Below, piece by piece: positions 14,805-25,939 of a DNA stretch of 64,000 nt. Source of the DNA: a bacterium. Its GTDB lineage: Bacteria; Pseudomonadota; Gammaproteobacteria; Burkholderiales; Thiobacillaceae. The position numbers and the translations under genes are program-made. The stretch spans positions 186,001 through 250,000 of the forward strand of contig WOUQ01000002.1 of the NCBI GenBank assembly GCA_009772925.1, read 5' to 3'. The notes beneath the pieces were generated by a model. That model had not been told where the DNA came from. It worked only from the letters and a program-made list of their open reading frames with translations, and made no database searches. The first letter of the stretch is position 1; each line of letters begins with the position of its first letter.

Positions 14805-15671
14805 ATGGCCGCCGGCAAGGAAATACGCAGCAAGATCAAGAGCGTCGAAAGCACGCGCAAGATCACCCGCGCCATGGAGATGGTGGCCGCCGCGAAGATG
14901 CGCAAGGCGCAGGAACGCATGCGCCATGCGCGCCCCTACGCCGATAAGATCGGCCGGGTGGCGGCCCACTTCAGCCAGGCCCACCCGGAATACCGCCACC
15001 CCTTCGTGGTTTCACGTGAAACCATCAAGCGCGTCGGCCTCATCCTCATCACCACCGACAAGGGACTGTGCGGCGGCCTCAACACCAACGCGCTGCGCCT
15101 GACCCTGGGCAAGCTGAAGGACTGGGACGAGCAAAAGATCGAGGTGGATGTCTGCGCCATCGGCAACAAGGGCATGGGCTTCGTGCAGCGGCTGGGCGCC
15201 AATGTCGTCTCGCATATCGTCGGTCTCGGCGATACGCCGCACATGGAGCGTTTCATCGGGCCGCTGCAGGTCATGCTGGACGCCTACAAGGAAGGCCGCA
15301 TCGACGCCCTTTACCTGGTGTTCAGCCGCTTCTTCTCGACCATGAAGCAGGAGCCGGCATTCCGGCAACTGCTGCCGCTATCCGGCGAAGGCGCGATGGA
15401 AAAGGCCGAACACCATTGGGACTACATCTACGAGCCGGAGGCGCGGACCGTGGTCGACGGCCTCATGGTGCGCTACATCGAGGCCATGATCTACCAGGCC
15501 GTGGCGGAAAACATGGCCTGCGAGCAGTCCGCCCGCATGGTCGCCATGAAAGCCGCGTCCGACAACGCCAAGAGCGTGATCGAGGAACTCAAGCTGGTCT
15601 ACAACAAGACCCGCCAGGCAGCCATCACCCAGGAACTTTCGGAGATCGTGGCCGGCGCGGCCGCGGTCTGA
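14805..15671 (+). CDS. atpG: F1Fo ATP synthase subunit gamma
   Basis: Gamma is the central rotor shaft. The N-terminal helix ([36 protein letters not shown]) and C-terminal helix ([44 protein letters not shown]) form the coiled-coil shaft, and [15 protein letters not shown] is the conserved central block. The 288-residue protein is full length. Unusually, codons for VVSRET (about residues 68-73) contain a perfect parS palindrome, so the gene doubles as a centromere site. Confidence 0.98.
   Translation: MAAGKEIRSKIKSVESTRKITRAMEMVAAAKMRKAQERMRHARPYADKIGRVAAHFSQAHPEYRHPFVVSRETIKRVGLILITTDKGLCGGLNTNALRLTLGKLKDWDEQKIEVDVCAIGNKGMGFVQRLGANVVSHIVGLGDTPHMERFIGPLQVMLDAYKEGRIDALYLVFSRFFSTMKQEPAFRQLLPLSGEGAMEKAEHHWDYIYEPEARTVVDGLMVRYIEAMIYQAVAENMACEQSARMVAMKAASDNAKSVIEELKLVYNKTRQAAITQELSEIVAGAAAV
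15008..15023. promoter_or_regulatory. parS centromere site 3, inside atpG
   Basis: GGTTTCACGTGAAACC is a perfect 16-bp palindrome whose inner 14 bases (15009-15022) equal the parS core GTTTCACGTGAAAC. It lies in frame in atpG and is translated as VSRET. Distance from parB is about 4.4 kb. The match to the core is exact, so ParB binding is expected, although only the outermost bases differ from the TG...CA consensus ends. Confidence 0.9.
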
Positions 15672-15699
15672 GCTCCACGAATTCGCTATCAGAGACTAG

Positions 15700-17159
<1,460 letters not shown>

Positions 17160-17171
17160 GAGGATTCAAAA

Positions 17172-17597
17172 ATGGCCATGACCATCCATATCGACATCGT
17201 CAGCGCGGAGGCCTCCATCTACTCCGGGCTGGCCGAGTTCGTGGTGGTGCCCGCCGAAATGGGCGAAGTCGGTATCTATCCCCGCCATACCCCCATGCTG
17301 ACGCGCATCAAGCCGGGCTCCGTGCGCATCAAGTCGCCGGACAAGGTGGAAGAGGACCTGATCTACGTCTCCGGCGGCATCCTCGAGGTGCAGCCGGGGG
17401 TCATCACCATCCTGTCCGACACCGCCCTGCGCGGTGCCGACCTGGACGAGGCGCGCGTCCTGGAAGCCAAGCGCGCGGCCGAGGACTCCATGCGCAACCG
17501 CACCTCGTCGATGGATTACGCCCGCGCCCAGGCGGAACTGGCCGAGGCGGTGGCACAGCTGGCAGCCATCCAGAAACTGCGCAAGATCAAGCACTGA
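17172..17597 (+). CDS. atpC: F1Fo ATP synthase subunit epsilon
   Basis: Epsilon regulates F1 and belongs to the rotor. The N-terminal beta sandwich ([46 protein letters not shown]) and two C-terminal helices ([39 protein letters not shown]) match the family; length 141 residues is normal. Two near-adjacent ATG codons (17172 and 17178) could start it. The 83-base gap from atpD, filled by the heptamer repeat, is the longest gap between the ATP synthase subunit genes. Confidence 0.97.
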   Translation: MAMTIHIDIVSAEASIYSGLAEFVVVPAEMGEVGIYPRHTPMLTRIKPGSVRIKSPDKVEEDLIYVSGGILEVQPGVITILSDTALRGADLDEARVLEAKRAAEDSMRNRTSSMDYARAQAELAEAVAQLAAIQKLRKIKH

Positions 17598-17618
17598 GAA
17601 CGTGCACACCGATCCGGG

Positions 17619-17646
17619 AACGGCAGCCTACGCGGGCTGCCGTTTT
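17619..17646 (+). terminator. Rho-independent terminator after atpC
   Basis: A 10-bp stem AACGGCAGCC / GGCTGCCGTT with a 6-base loop is followed by a short T tract (TTTT). It ends the atp operon 22 bases past the atpC stop. The T-run is short, so termination may be partial. Confidence 0.7.
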
Positions 17647-17733
17647 GCATTGCGCGCATCGGACAGCGACGGACCGGCTGTTTATACTTACGCGCGATCC
17701 GCCTAACGACACGCCCTGTCCCCCTATCCCACC

Positions 17734-19110
17734 ATGAGCGCACCCCTCAACGTCGTCATCCTCGCCGCCGGCAAGGGCACGCGGATGCAATCCGACCTGC
17801 CCAAAGTCCTGCATCCCCTTGCCGGCCGCCCCCTGCTTGGCCACGTGTTGGCCGCCGCCGACAGCCTGTCGCCGGAAAAGATCTGCGTGGTCTACGGCCA
17901 TGGCGGTGAAACCCTGCCGCAGGTGATTGGCCGCCCGGAACTCGCCTGGGCGAAACAGGAACCCCAGCTTGGCACCGGCCACGCCGTGCAACAGGCAGTG
18001 CCGCACCTGAATCCGGATGCCCTCTGCCTCATTCTCTATGGCGATGTGCCGCTGACCCGTCCGGAAACGCTGCAGGAGATGACGCTCATCGCGCGCGAAG
18101 GCGCCATCGCTCTTCTCACCGTGCGTCTCGCCAACCCCTCGGGCTACGGCCGCATCGTGCGCAACGCGCGCGGCCAGGTGGAACGCATCGTCGAGCACAA
18201 GGACGCGAGCCCCGAGGAACTGGCCATCGAAGAGGTCAACACCGGCATCCTCTGCCTGCCCGCCGGCAAGCTGGCCGGCTGGCTGTCACGCCTGACCAAC
18301 GAGAACGCCCAGGGCGAGTACTACCTCACCGACGTAATCGGCATGGCCGCTGCCGAGGGCGAGCGCGTGATTCCCTGTCACCCCGCCGCAGCCTGGGAAG
18401 TGTTGGGCATCAACAGCCGACAGCAGCTGGCCGAGCTGGAACGTACCCACCAGCGCAACATCGCCGAGGCCCTCATGGCGCGCGGCGTGACCCTCATCGA
18501 CCCGGCCCGCCTGGACGTGCGCGGTAGCCTCGAATGTGGCCGCGACGTGCTCATTGACGTCAGCTGCGTGTTCGAAGGCAAGGTCACCCTGGGCGATGGC
18601 GTGAAAGTGGGCGCTCACTGCGTACTCAAGGACGTGGAAGTGGGCGCCGGCGTGGAGATCAAGCCCTTCTGCCATGTCGAGTCCGCCAGGCTGGGTGCGC
18701 GGGCGATCATCGGCCCCTACGCGCGCATCCGTCCCGGCACGGTCCTGGATGAGGAGGTGCACGTGGGCAACTTCGTGGAACTGAAGAACGCCCAGGTCGG
18801 CTTCAATTCCAAGATCAACCACCTGTCCTACGTGGGCGACGCCACCGTGGGCCGCAAGGTCAACGTCGGCGCCGGTACCATCACCTGTAACTACGACGGT
18901 GCCAACAAGCACCGCACGGTCATCGAGGACAACGCCTTCATCGGCTCCGACACGCAACTGGTCGCGCCGGTGACCGTGGGCGAAGGCGCCACCCTCGGCG
19001 CCGGCACCACCCTGACCCGGGACGCGCCCGCGTATCAGCTCACCGTGTCACGGGCCAAGCAGGTCAGCCTGCCCGGTTGGCAACGGCCGGTAAAAAAACG
19101 TGAGGCGTGA
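17734..19110 (+). CDS. glmU: Bifunctional GlcN-1-P acetyltransferase / UDP-GlcNAc pyrophosphorylase
   Basis: GlmU makes UDP-GlcNAc for peptidoglycan and LPS. The N-terminal uridylyltransferase shows [25 protein letters not shown]; the middle [14 protein letters not shown] block closes that domain; the C-terminal half is a left-handed beta helix of hexapeptides with [25 protein letters not shown] and [17 protein letters not shown], the acetyltransferase site. The 458-residue length is normal. The last residues R-E-A and the stop are encoded by bases of the repeat element that follows, so the C-terminus was probably rewritten by it. Confidence 0.97.
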   Translation: MSAPLNVVILAAGKGTRMQSDLPKVLHPLAGRPLLGHVLAAADSLSPEKICVVYGHGGETLPQVIGRPELAWAKQEPQLGTGHAVQQAVPHLNPDALCLILYGDVPLTRPETLQEMTLIAREGAIALLTVRLANPSGYGRIVRNARGQVERIVEHKDASPEELAIEEVNTGILCLPAGKLAGWLSRLTNENAQGEYYLTDVIGMAAAEGERVIPCHPAAAWEVLGINSRQQLAELERTHQRNIAEALMARGVTLIDPARLDVRGSLECGRDVLIDVSCVFEGKVTLGDGVKVGAHCVLKDVEVGAGVEIKPFCHVESARLGARAIIGPYARIRPGTVLDEEVHVGNFVELKNAQVGFNSKINHLSYVGDATVGRKVNVGAGTITCNYDGANKHRTVIEDNAFIGSDTQLVAPVTVGEGATLGAGTTLTRDAPAYQLTVSRAKQVSLPGWQRPVKKREA

Positions 19111-19217
19111 GGCGCGCAGCCCTCGCTTTGGAGGAAGCATCTTGAAGCTTGAACATCGTATGGCGGGGATGAGGAAGTCGGAGGCCTACGCCTCACGCCT
19201 ATCGCCTCACTCCTCAC
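19100..19217. repeat. Heptamer-built inverted repeat between glmU and glmS
   Basis: The left arm (19100-19116) has two exact GTGAGGC units followed by GCGC; the right arm (19182-19217), read on the minus strand, is GTGAGGA, GTGAGGC, GATAGGC, GTGAGGC, GTAGGCC. About 65 bases lie between. The glmU stop codon is in the second left unit. The unit is the same GTNAGGC family as in the atpD-atpC gap. Confidence 0.8.
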
Positions 19218-19236
19218 ACAAAATGGAGCTTTGAAC

Positions 19237-21063
19237 ATGTGTGGCATCGTCGGCGCAGTCGCCCAACGCAACGTCGTTCCCATCCTGCTGGAAGGCTTGC
19301 AAAGACTGGAATACCGCGGCTATGACTCGGCTGGTCTGGCGGTACGCCAGGCGGATGGCAATCTGGCGCGCATCCGCGCGGTGGGCAAGGTGGCGATGCT
19401 GCGCCAGCTTGAGGCGAGCAGTCCCATCCAGGGTGACCTCGGCATTGCCCACACGCGCTGGGCCACGCACGGCATGCCGGCGGAGCGCAACGCCCACCCG
19501 CACATGAGCGGCGAGAAGGTGGCGGTGGTGCACAACGGCATCATCGAGAACCACGCCGAGCTGCGCGAGGAATTGAAAGCCAAGGGCTACTTCTTCACCT
19601 CGGAGACCGACACCGAAGTCATCGCCCACCTACTCGCCCATTTGCTGGAAAGCGAACCCGACCTGCTCAAGGCCGTGCAGAAGGCGGTCAAGCATCTGGT
19701 GGGTGCCTACGGCCTGGCAGTGTCCTCCCCCGACGAGCCCGACCGGCTGGTGGTGGCGCGCGCCGGCAGCCCCCTGGTGGTGGGCCTGGGCGTCGGGGAG
19801 AACTTCATCGCTTCCGACGTCTTCGCCCTGTTGCCGGTCACCCAGCGTTTCATCTTCCTTGAGGAAGGCGACATCGCCGAGATCCGCCGGGACGGCATCC
19901 GCGTGTTCGACGCCGCCGGCAACCCCGCGCAAAGGCCGGAACGGATTTCCCAGATCTCCGCATCCACCGCCGACAAGGGCCCCTACGCGCACTACATGCT
20001 GAAGGAGATCTTCGAGCAGCCCTCGGTCATCGCCGAGACCCTGGAAGGCCGTATCCACAAGGGCCGCCTGCTCGAGGAAAGCTTCGGTCATGAAGCCCGC
20101 GCCCTGTTCGACAAGACCCGCGGCGTGCACATCATCGCCTGCGGCACCAGCTATCACGCCGGCCTGGTGGCCCGCTACTGGCTGGAGGAGATCGGCATCC
20201 CCTGTGCCGTGGAGGTGGCCAGCGAATACCGCTACCGCAAGGTGGTGGTGCCGGAGGGCACCCTGTTCCTGTCCATCTCGCAGTCCGGCGAGACCGCCGA
20301 CACCCTGGCTGCATTGCGTTTCGCCAAGAGCGCCGGCTACGTGGGTTCCCTCACCATATGCAACGTGCCGGAAAGCTCGCTCACGCGCGAATCCGACGTC
20401 GCCCTGATGACCCGCGCCGGCCCGGAGATCGGTGTGGCCTCCACCAAGGCCTTCACCACCCAGCTCACCGCCCTGCGCCTGGTTACCCTGGCGCTGGCGC
20501 GCCGACGCGGCCTCGCCGCCGAGGACGAGAAGCGCCTGGTCGACGAGCTGCACGCCCTGCCGCGCCAGGTCGAGGTGGTACTGGAACTGTCCGAGGCCAT
20601 CCGCGCCATGGCCGCCGCCTTCGCCGACAAGCAGGACGCCCTCTTCCTGGGACGCGGCGCCTTCTATCCGATCGCCCTGGAAGGCGCGCTGAAGCTGAAG
20701 GAAATCTCCTACATCCACGCCGAGGCCTACCCCGCCGGTGAACTCAAGCACGGCCCGCTGGCCCTGGTGGACGCCAGCATGCCGGTGGTCTGCGCCCTGC
20801 CCGACGACCCCCTGCTCGACAAGGTGCTGTCGAACCTGCAGGAAGTGCGCGCGCGTGGCGGCGAACTGTTCCTGTTCAGCGACCACAAGGTGAAGATCGA
20901 GCTCGACCGCTACCAGAACCTCACCCTCGCCGACATCTATCCGAGCACCGCGCCCATCGTCTACAGCGTGCCGCTGCAACTGCTGGCCTACCACGTTGCC
21001 GTGCTCAAGGGCACCGACGTGGACCAGCCCCGCAACCTGGCCAAATCGGTCACCGTCGAATAG
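19237..21063 (+). CDS. glmS: Glutamine-fructose-6-phosphate aminotransferase (isomerizing)
   Basis: GlmS makes glucosamine-6-phosphate, the first step towards UDP-GlcNAc, so it belongs functionally with the preceding glmU. The start at 19237 gives MCGIVGAVAQ, placing the catalytic cysteine directly after the initiator Met as required; a TTG six bases earlier is therefore rejected. The glutaminase half has HTRWATHGMP and HNGIIENHAEL; two SIS domains follow with CGTSYHAGL, SISQSGETADTLAAL and the C-terminal PRNLAKSVTVE. Length is 608 residues, as in enterobacteria. GGAG lies upstream of the start. Confidence 0.98.
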   Translation: MCGIVGAVAQRNVVPILLEGLQRLEYRGYDSAGLAVRQADGNLARIRAVGKVAMLRQLEASSPIQGDLGIAHTRWATHGMPAERNAHPHMSGEKVAVVHNGIIENHAELREELKAKGYFFTSETDTEVIAHLLAHLLESEPDLLKAVQKAVKHLVGAYGLAVSSPDEPDRLVVARAGSPLVVGLGVGENFIASDVFALLPVTQRFIFLEEGDIAEIRRDGIRVFDAAGNPAQRPERISQISASTADKGPYAHYMLKEIFEQPSVIAETLEGRIHKGRLLEESFGHEARALFDKTRGVHIIACGTSYHAGLVARYWLEEIGIPCAVEVASEYRYRKVVVPEGTLFLSISQSGETADTLAALRFAKSAGYVGSLTICNVPESSLTRESDVALMTRAGPEIGVASTKAFTTQLTALRLVTLALARRRGLAAEDEKRLVDELHALPRQVEVVLELSEAIRAMAAAFADKQDALFLGRGAFYPIALEGALKLKEISYIHAEAYPAGELKHGPLALVDASMPVVCALPDDPLLDKVLSNLQEVRARGGELFLFSDHKVKIELDRYQNLTLADIYPSTAPIVYSVPLQLLAYHVAVLKGTDVDQPRNLAKSVTVE

Positions 21064-21073
21064 GGACGCGAAC

Positions 21074-21841
21074 ATGGCAGTCATTGCGGTATTCAACCAG
21101 AAGGGCGGGGTCGGCAAGACCACCACCACGCTCAACGTCGCGGCCTCCCTCTCCCTGCTGGAGCGCAAGCCGGTGGTGGTGGACCTGGATCCCCAGGCCC
21201 ACGTCAGCCTGGCGCTGGGGGTCAGGCATCCGCCCAGCGCGGCCACCCTCGCCGCCTTCTTCCGCGACAAGACGCCGATGGACCGGCTGGTGCGCCGACT
21301 CGCCAACGGCATCCGGCTGTTGCCGGGGCATCCCGACCTGTCGAAGATCGACGCCATGCTCGGCGCCACCGCCGGCGTCGCCGCCACCCTCCGGCGCGGT
21401 CTGGAGGCGAGCGCCATGGCCTGGGACGACGCGCCCATCCTCATCGACTGCGCGCCGGCCCTGGGCGTGCTTTCCCTCAACGCCCTGTTCGCCGCCGACC
21501 GGGTGCTGATTCCCGTCACCGCCGATTTCCTCTCCGTGCAGGGACTCAACCGCCTGGACCTGGCCCTCAACGTGCTGGAGGGCCCCCTGCGCCGCCGCAT
21601 CGAGCGCCGCGTCGTGCTCACCCGCTTCGACGAGGGCAAGGCGCAGTGCCGCGAAACCCTCGCCAGCCTGAAAAGCCGCTATGGCGAGAAGCTGTGCGAA
21701 ACGCGCATCGCCGACGATCCGGCCCTGTCCGAGAGCCCTGCACATGGCATGGACATCTTCGCCTATTCGTCGGACTCCCCCGGCGCCCACGACTACCGGC
21801 TGCTGACCATGGAGTTGCTGTCCAAGGGCTTCTTCCAGTAA
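21074..21841 (+). CDS. Orphan ParA-family ATPase
   Basis: A second ParA/MinD-type ATPase of 255 residues. It has the deviant Walker A NQKGGVGKTTTT near the N-terminus, VVVDLDPQAHVSLALG, and PILIDCAPALGVLSLNALFAADRVLIPVTADFLSVQGL. No ParB, DNA-binding partner or parS lies next to it; its neighbours are glmS (10 bases upstream) and bioA. Orphan ParAs position large protein assemblies such as chemosensory arrays, carboxysomes or flagella; no cargo gene is visible here, so the role is open. Confidence 0.88.
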   Translation: MAVIAVFNQKGGVGKTTTTLNVAASLSLLERKPVVVDLDPQAHVSLALGVRHPPSAATLAAFFRDKTPMDRLVRRLANGIRLLPGHPDLSKIDAMLGATAGVAATLRRGLEASAMAWDDAPILIDCAPALGVLSLNALFAADRVLIPVTADFLSVQGLNRLDLALNVLEGPLRRRIERRVVLTRFDEGKAQCRETLASLKSRYGEKLCETRIADDPALSESPAHGMDIFAYSSDSPGAHDYRLLTMELLSKGFFQ

Positions 21842-21898
21842 CGCTGCGACACCCCTCGCCCGTGGGCGGGAAAGAGGTCTGGGAAGAGGAAATCCGTC

Positions 21899-23218
21899 AT
21901 GGCGACCGAAGATTCCGGCAACAGTGACTGGCTGACCCGCTCGCGGGCCGCGCTCTGGCACCCCTGCACCCAGATGAAGCATCTGGAACGGGTTCCGCCC
22001 CTGCCCATCGCCCGCGGCGAAGGTCCGTGGCTCGTCGATTTCGACGGCCGCCGCTACCTGGACGCCATCTCCTCCTGGTGGGTCAACCTGTTCGGCCACG
22101 CCAACCCGCGCATCAACGCGGCCATCGTCGACCAGATGTGCCGCATCGAGCACGTCATGCTGGCCGGCTGCACACATGCGCCCGTGGTCGAACTCTCCGA
22201 GCGTCTGGCCGGCCTCACTGGCCTGGGCCATGCCTTCTACGGCTCCGACGGCGCCAGCGCCACCGAGATCGCCCTGAAGATGAGCTTCCAGTTCTGGCGC
22301 AACGTCGGCCAGCCCGCCAAGACCGGCTTCGTCAGCCTGGAATACGGCTACCACGGCGAGACCCTGGGCGCCCTCTCGGTCACCGACGTGGCCCTGTTCA
22401 AGGATACCTACGCCCCCCTGCTGCGCCCCACCCACCAGGTCATCAGCCCGGACTGGCGCCGCGCCGAGGACGGCGAGTCGGCCGAGTCCTACGCCCTGCG
22501 CGCGGCCGCCAGCCTGGAGGACTTCCTCGCCGAATGCGCCGACACCACCGCGGCGGTCATCCTCGAACCCCTGGTGCAGGGCGCCGCCGGCATGGCCATG
22601 TACCACCCCGTCTATCTGGCTTGCGCGCGGGAGAGCTGCGACCGCCACCGCGTCCACCTCATCGCCGACGAGATCGCCGTCGGCTTCGGCCGCACCGGCA
22701 CGCTGTTCGCCTGCGAACAGGCCGACATCCGCCCGGATTTCCTGTGCCTGTCGAAAGGCATCACGGGCGGCTATTTGCCCCTCTCCTGCGTGCTCACCAC
22801 GGATGCCGTGTTCGCCGCCTTTTATGACGACGCCACCGCCCGCGGCTTCCTCCACTCCCACTCCTACACCGGCAACGCCCTCGCCTGCCGCGCCGCCCTG
22901 GCGGTGCTGGACCTGTTCGAACAGGACGAGGTCCTCGCCGTGAACCGGCACAAGGCCGTCCGCTTCACGCAACTGCTCGCCCCCATCGCCGCCCATCCCC
23001 GCGTCCGCCACTTCCGCCACACCGGCATGATCTGGGCGTTCGACGTGGAGCAGGCGCCAGCCGGATTCAGTGTGGATTTCCACCGCCGCGCCCTGGAAAG
23101 GGGCCTGTTCATCCGCCCCATCGGCGCCAGCGTATACTTCATGCCCCCCTACGTCATCGGCGAGGCGGAAATGGCGCACATGGCGAAGGTCACCCTGGAA
23201 CTTCTGGACACCCTCTGA
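21899..23218 (+). CDS. bioA: Adenosylmethionine-8-amino-7-oxononanoate aminotransferase
   Basis: BioA converts KAPA to DAPA in biotin synthesis, using SAM as amino donor and PLP. The N-terminal LWHPCTQMKHLE is diagnostic for BioA. AISSWWVNLFGHANP, YGSDGASATEIALKM and the PLP-lysine block CLSKGITGGYLPLS (Lys near residue 286) are clear. The 439-residue length is normal. It is separated from other bio genes, with an orphan parA upstream and a cytochrome gene 11 bases downstream. Confidence 0.96.
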   Translation: MATEDSGNSDWLTRSRAALWHPCTQMKHLERVPPLPIARGEGPWLVDFDGRRYLDAISSWWVNLFGHANPRINAAIVDQMCRIEHVMLAGCTHAPVVELSERLAGLTGLGHAFYGSDGASATEIALKMSFQFWRNVGQPAKTGFVSLEYGYHGETLGALSVTDVALFKDTYAPLLRPTHQVISPDWRRAEDGESAESYALRAAASLEDFLAECADTTAAVILEPLVQGAAGMAMYHPVYLACARESCDRHRVHLIADEIAVGFGRTGTLFACEQADIRPDFLCLSKGITGGYLPLSCVLTTDAVFAAFYDDATARGFLHSHSYTGNALACRAALAVLDLFEQDEVLAVNRHKAVRFTQLLAPIAAHPRVRHFRHTGMIWAFDVEQAPAGFSVDFHRRALERGLFIRPIGASVYFMPPYVIGEAEMAHMAKVTLELLDTL

Positions 23219-23229
23219 AAGGACCGCCC

Positions 23230-23703
23230 ATGCGTCGCATCGTCCCCCTTTTCCTCGCCCTCGCCACGCTCGCCGCCCACCCCACCGGCGCCTCCGAGCC
23301 GGGGTCGCATCAGCACGGCAAGCCTGACGATAGCCGCAAACCGCTCGTCTTCAACTCCGAGGAAGCCGCCCATGTCCGCCAGGAGATGCGCCTGTTCCTG
23401 GTATCGGTGAAGAAGATCGTCACCGCCGCCGCCGACAACGACATGAAGATGGTGGCCGAAGCTGCCTCCGAGGCCGGCCTGGCCGCCGCCCACCAAGTGC
23501 CCGCCGGCCTGCGCGCGAAACTGCCCCTGGAATTCAAGCAACTGGGCCACGCCACCCACGTCGGCTTCGACGACCTGGCCCGCGACGCCGCCAGCCTGGG
23601 CGATGCCAATCTGGCCATGAAGCAACTGGGCCAGGTCATGCAGAACTGCGTGTCCTGCCACGCCTCGTTCCGGATCGCGGCGACAAAGGCAAAGGCGCGC
23701 TAA
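23230..23703 (+). CDS. Cytochrome c'-like periplasmic protein
   Basis: A 157-residue protein with an N-terminal signal peptide (MRRIVPLFLALATLAAHPTGA) and a single C-terminal haem motif CVSCH (residues 140-144), the arrangement of cytochromes c prime, which are four-helix bundles binding NO or CO or serving in electron transfer. The segment EAAHVRQEMRLFLVSVKKIVTAAADNDMKMVAEAA fits the first two helices. A His-rich stretch (GSHQHGK) follows the signal sequence. It is close behind bioA but functionally unrelated to it. Confidence 0.85.
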   Translation: MRRIVPLFLALATLAAHPTGASEPGSHQHGKPDDSRKPLVFNSEEAAHVRQEMRLFLVSVKKIVTAAADNDMKMVAEAASEAGLAAAHQVPAGLRAKLPLEFKQLGHATHVGFDDLARDAASLGDANLAMKQLGQVMQNCVSCHASFRIAATKAKAR

Positions 23704-23801
23704 GTCTCGATCAGATCGGGATTCGAGTTTGACTGGAAGCCGAGTGCCGGCGCGGTTTGCCCAGTGCGCGTGGCGGCAAGGAAGGCGAACTGTGCGAGTT
23801 G

Positions 23802-23826
23802 ATTCCCGATAAAATAACTCGGGAAT
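23802..23826. promoter_or_regulatory. Inverted repeat upstream of the DUF255 gene
   Basis: ATTCCCGA (23802-23809) and TCGGGAAT (23819-23826) form a perfect 8-bp inverted repeat across a 9-base AT-rich centre, 33 bases before the next start codon. A second overlapping pair, CGAGTT / AACTCG (23795-23821), could form an alternative stem. It may be an operator or a small RNA hairpin; no function is known. Confidence 0.45.
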
Positions 23827-23858
23827 AGGCGCTATTTCCTGCGCCCTCGGAGACTGCC

Positions 23859-25889
23859 ATGCCCAACCGCCTTGCCCGGGAGACCAGCCCGTATCTGCTT
23901 CAGCATGCGGACCAGCCGGTGGACTGGCAGCCCTGGGGGCCGCAAGCCCTGGAACAGGCGAAACGGGAGGACAAGCCCATCCTGCTGTCGGTGGGGTATT
24001 CGACCTGCCATTGGTGCCACGTCATGGCCCGCGAGTCCTTCGAGGACCCGGGCGTGGCGGTGGAGATGAACGCGCATTTCGTGTGCGTGAAGGTGGACCG
24101 CGAGGAGCGGCCGGACCTCGACCAGATCTATCAGGCGGCCCAGCAGATGCTGAGCGGCCGGCCGGGGGGCTGGCCGCTCACCCTGTTCCTCATGCCGGAC
24201 GGTACGCCTTTCTTCGGCGGCACCTATTTTCCCAGGGAGCCCCGCCACAACCTGCCCGGCCTGATCCAGGTCCTGGCGGCGGTGCGCCAGGCCTATCGGC
24301 AACGGCGCGCGGACCTGGAGGAACAGAACACGGCGCTGCTGCGGGCGTTCGCGACCGAGGCGCCGGCCGCGCAGGACGGGGCCATCGGCCCGGCCCCCAT
24401 CCGCCAGGCGGTGGCCGACCTCCGCTCCGGTTTCGATCCCGTCCATGGCGGGTATGGCGGCGCGCCCAAGTTTCCCCGACCGGCGGAGCTGGAGTTCCTG
24501 TTCTGGAGCGGCGACGCGGAGGCGCGCGCGCAGGCGCTGTTTACCCTGGAGAAGATGGCCGCGGGCGGCCTCATGGACCAGCTCGGCGGCGGCTTCTTCC
24601 GCTATTCCACCGATGTCCGATGGGCCATTCCCCATTTCGAGAAAATGCTCTACGACAACGGCCCCCTGCTGAGCCTCTATGCCGATGCCTGGGCGGCCAC
24701 CGGGCGCCCCCTGTTGCGGCGCGCGGCGGAGGGCATCGTCACTTGGCTGGCGCGCGAGATGACCACCCCGGAGGGCCTGTTCCAGGCCGCCCTGGACGCG
24801 GAATCGCAGCATGAGGAAGGACGCTTCTATGTCTGGACGCCCGCGCAGGCCGAGGCCGTGCTGTCGCCGGAGGAGTTCGCCGTGGCCTGCCCGCATTGGG
24901 GGCTGGACGGCGCGCCCAACTTCGAGGCGCGCGCCTGGCATCTCGTGGTGGCCAGACCCCTGGACGAGGTGGCCGGGCTGCTGGGGATCGCCCCGGAACA
25001 GGCGGAGGCGCGTTTGCAGCGAGCCCGCGCCAGGCTGTTCGCCGCGCGGGAAACCCGGGTCCGCCCGGGCCGCGACGACAAGGTGTTGACCGCCTGGAAT
25101 GCCTTGATGATCAGGGGCCTGGCCCACGCCGCGCGCCGCTTCGACCGGCCGGATTGGCTGGCCATGGCCCGCCGCGCCGGCGACGCCCTGCGGCGCCTGG
25201 TCTGGGCGGAAGGCCGTCTGGCCGCCACCTTCCAGGGCGGCCAGGCACGCCACAACGGTTACCTCGACGATCATGCCTTTCTGCTCGACGCCCTCCTGGA
25301 GTTGGCGCAGGCCGACTGGCGCGACGCGGATCTGGCCTGGGCGCGGGAACTGGCCGATACCCTGTTGGCCTGGTTCGAGGATGAACGGGCCGGCGGTTTC
25401 TATTTCACCAGCCATGACCACGAGCGCCTGATCCATCGGCCCATGCCGATCCACGACCAGGCCACGCCGGCAGGCAACGGCATCGCCGCGCTGGCCCTGG
25501 GCCGCCTCGGTCTGCTGCTGGAGGAGCCACGCTACCGGCGCGCGGCGGAGCGCGCCCTGGCCCGCTTCCAGGCAAGCCTGGCGGCCACGCCGGCGGCCTG
25601 CCCGAGCCTGTTGACCGCCCTGGGCGACTGCCTGAGCACGCCACGCCTGATCGTGCTTACCGGGCCGGAGCCGGAACTGTCGGTCTGGAAGCAGGCGGCC
25701 GACCGCGCCGCCGGCCTACGGGATCTGTTGTTCAAACGTACCGGGGACGCACGGGAAATTCCAACCAGTTTGCGCAAACCGGTAGGTAACACTGTCAACG
25801 CCCATGTTTGCGCTGGCGTTAATTGCCTGCCGGAGATAGTCCAAATTGATGCCCTGATGGCTATTTTCAGTAACCAGGCTGTCCAGTAA
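23859..25889 (+). CDS. DUF255 / thioredoxin-domain protein (YyaL, SSP411 family)
   Basis: This 676-residue protein starts [27 protein letters not shown] and continues with [20 protein letters not shown], the hallmark of the DUF255 thioredoxin-fold domain with a CxxC pair. The remainder (from about residue 200) is an (alpha/alpha)6-barrel with the [21 protein letters not shown] and [20 protein letters not shown] blocks, shared with N-acylglucosamine epimerase-like folds. Its biochemical role is not established in any organism I can name with confidence. Full length; standalone between two cytochrome genes. Confidence 0.92.
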   Translation: MPNRLARETSPYLLQHADQPVDWQPWGPQALEQAKREDKPILLSVGYSTCHWCHVMARESFEDPGVAVEMNAHFVCVKVDREERPDLDQIYQAAQQMLSGRPGGWPLTLFLMPDGTPFFGGTYFPREPRHNLPGLIQVLAAVRQAYRQRRADLEEQNTALLRAFATEAPAAQDGAIGPAPIRQAVADLRSGFDPVHGGYGGAPKFPRPAELEFLFWSGDAEARAQALFTLEKMAAGGLMDQLGGGFFRYSTDVRWAIPHFEKMLYDNGPLLSLYADAWAATGRPLLRRAAEGIVTWLAREMTTPEGLFQAALDAESQHEEGRFYVWTPAQAEAVLSPEEFAVACPHWGLDGAPNFEARAWHLVVARPLDEVAGLLGIAPEQAEARLQRARARLFAARETRVRPGRDDKVLTAWNALMIRGLAHAARRFDRPDWLAMARRAGDALRRLVWAEGRLAATFQGGQARHNGYLDDHAFLLDALLELAQADWRDADLAWARELADTLLAWFEDERAGGFYFTSHDHERLIHRPMPIHDQATPAGNGIAALALGRLGLLLEEPRYRRAAERALARFQASLAATPAACPSLLTALGDCLSTPRLIVLTGPEPELSVWKQAADRAAGLRDLLFKRTGDAREIPTSLRKPVGNTVNAHVCAGVNCLPEIVQIDALMAIFSNQAVQ

Positions 25890-25939
25890 CATCCCCGACG
25901 CAACGTGAGTTGCCTTTTTCGCAAATAAGGAGAGTTAGC

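Noticed and set aside
19630-23179. Long minus-strand open frames opposite glmS, the orphan parA and bioA
   Set aside because: Same antisense artefact of high GC; the plus-strand genes carry complete family signatures.
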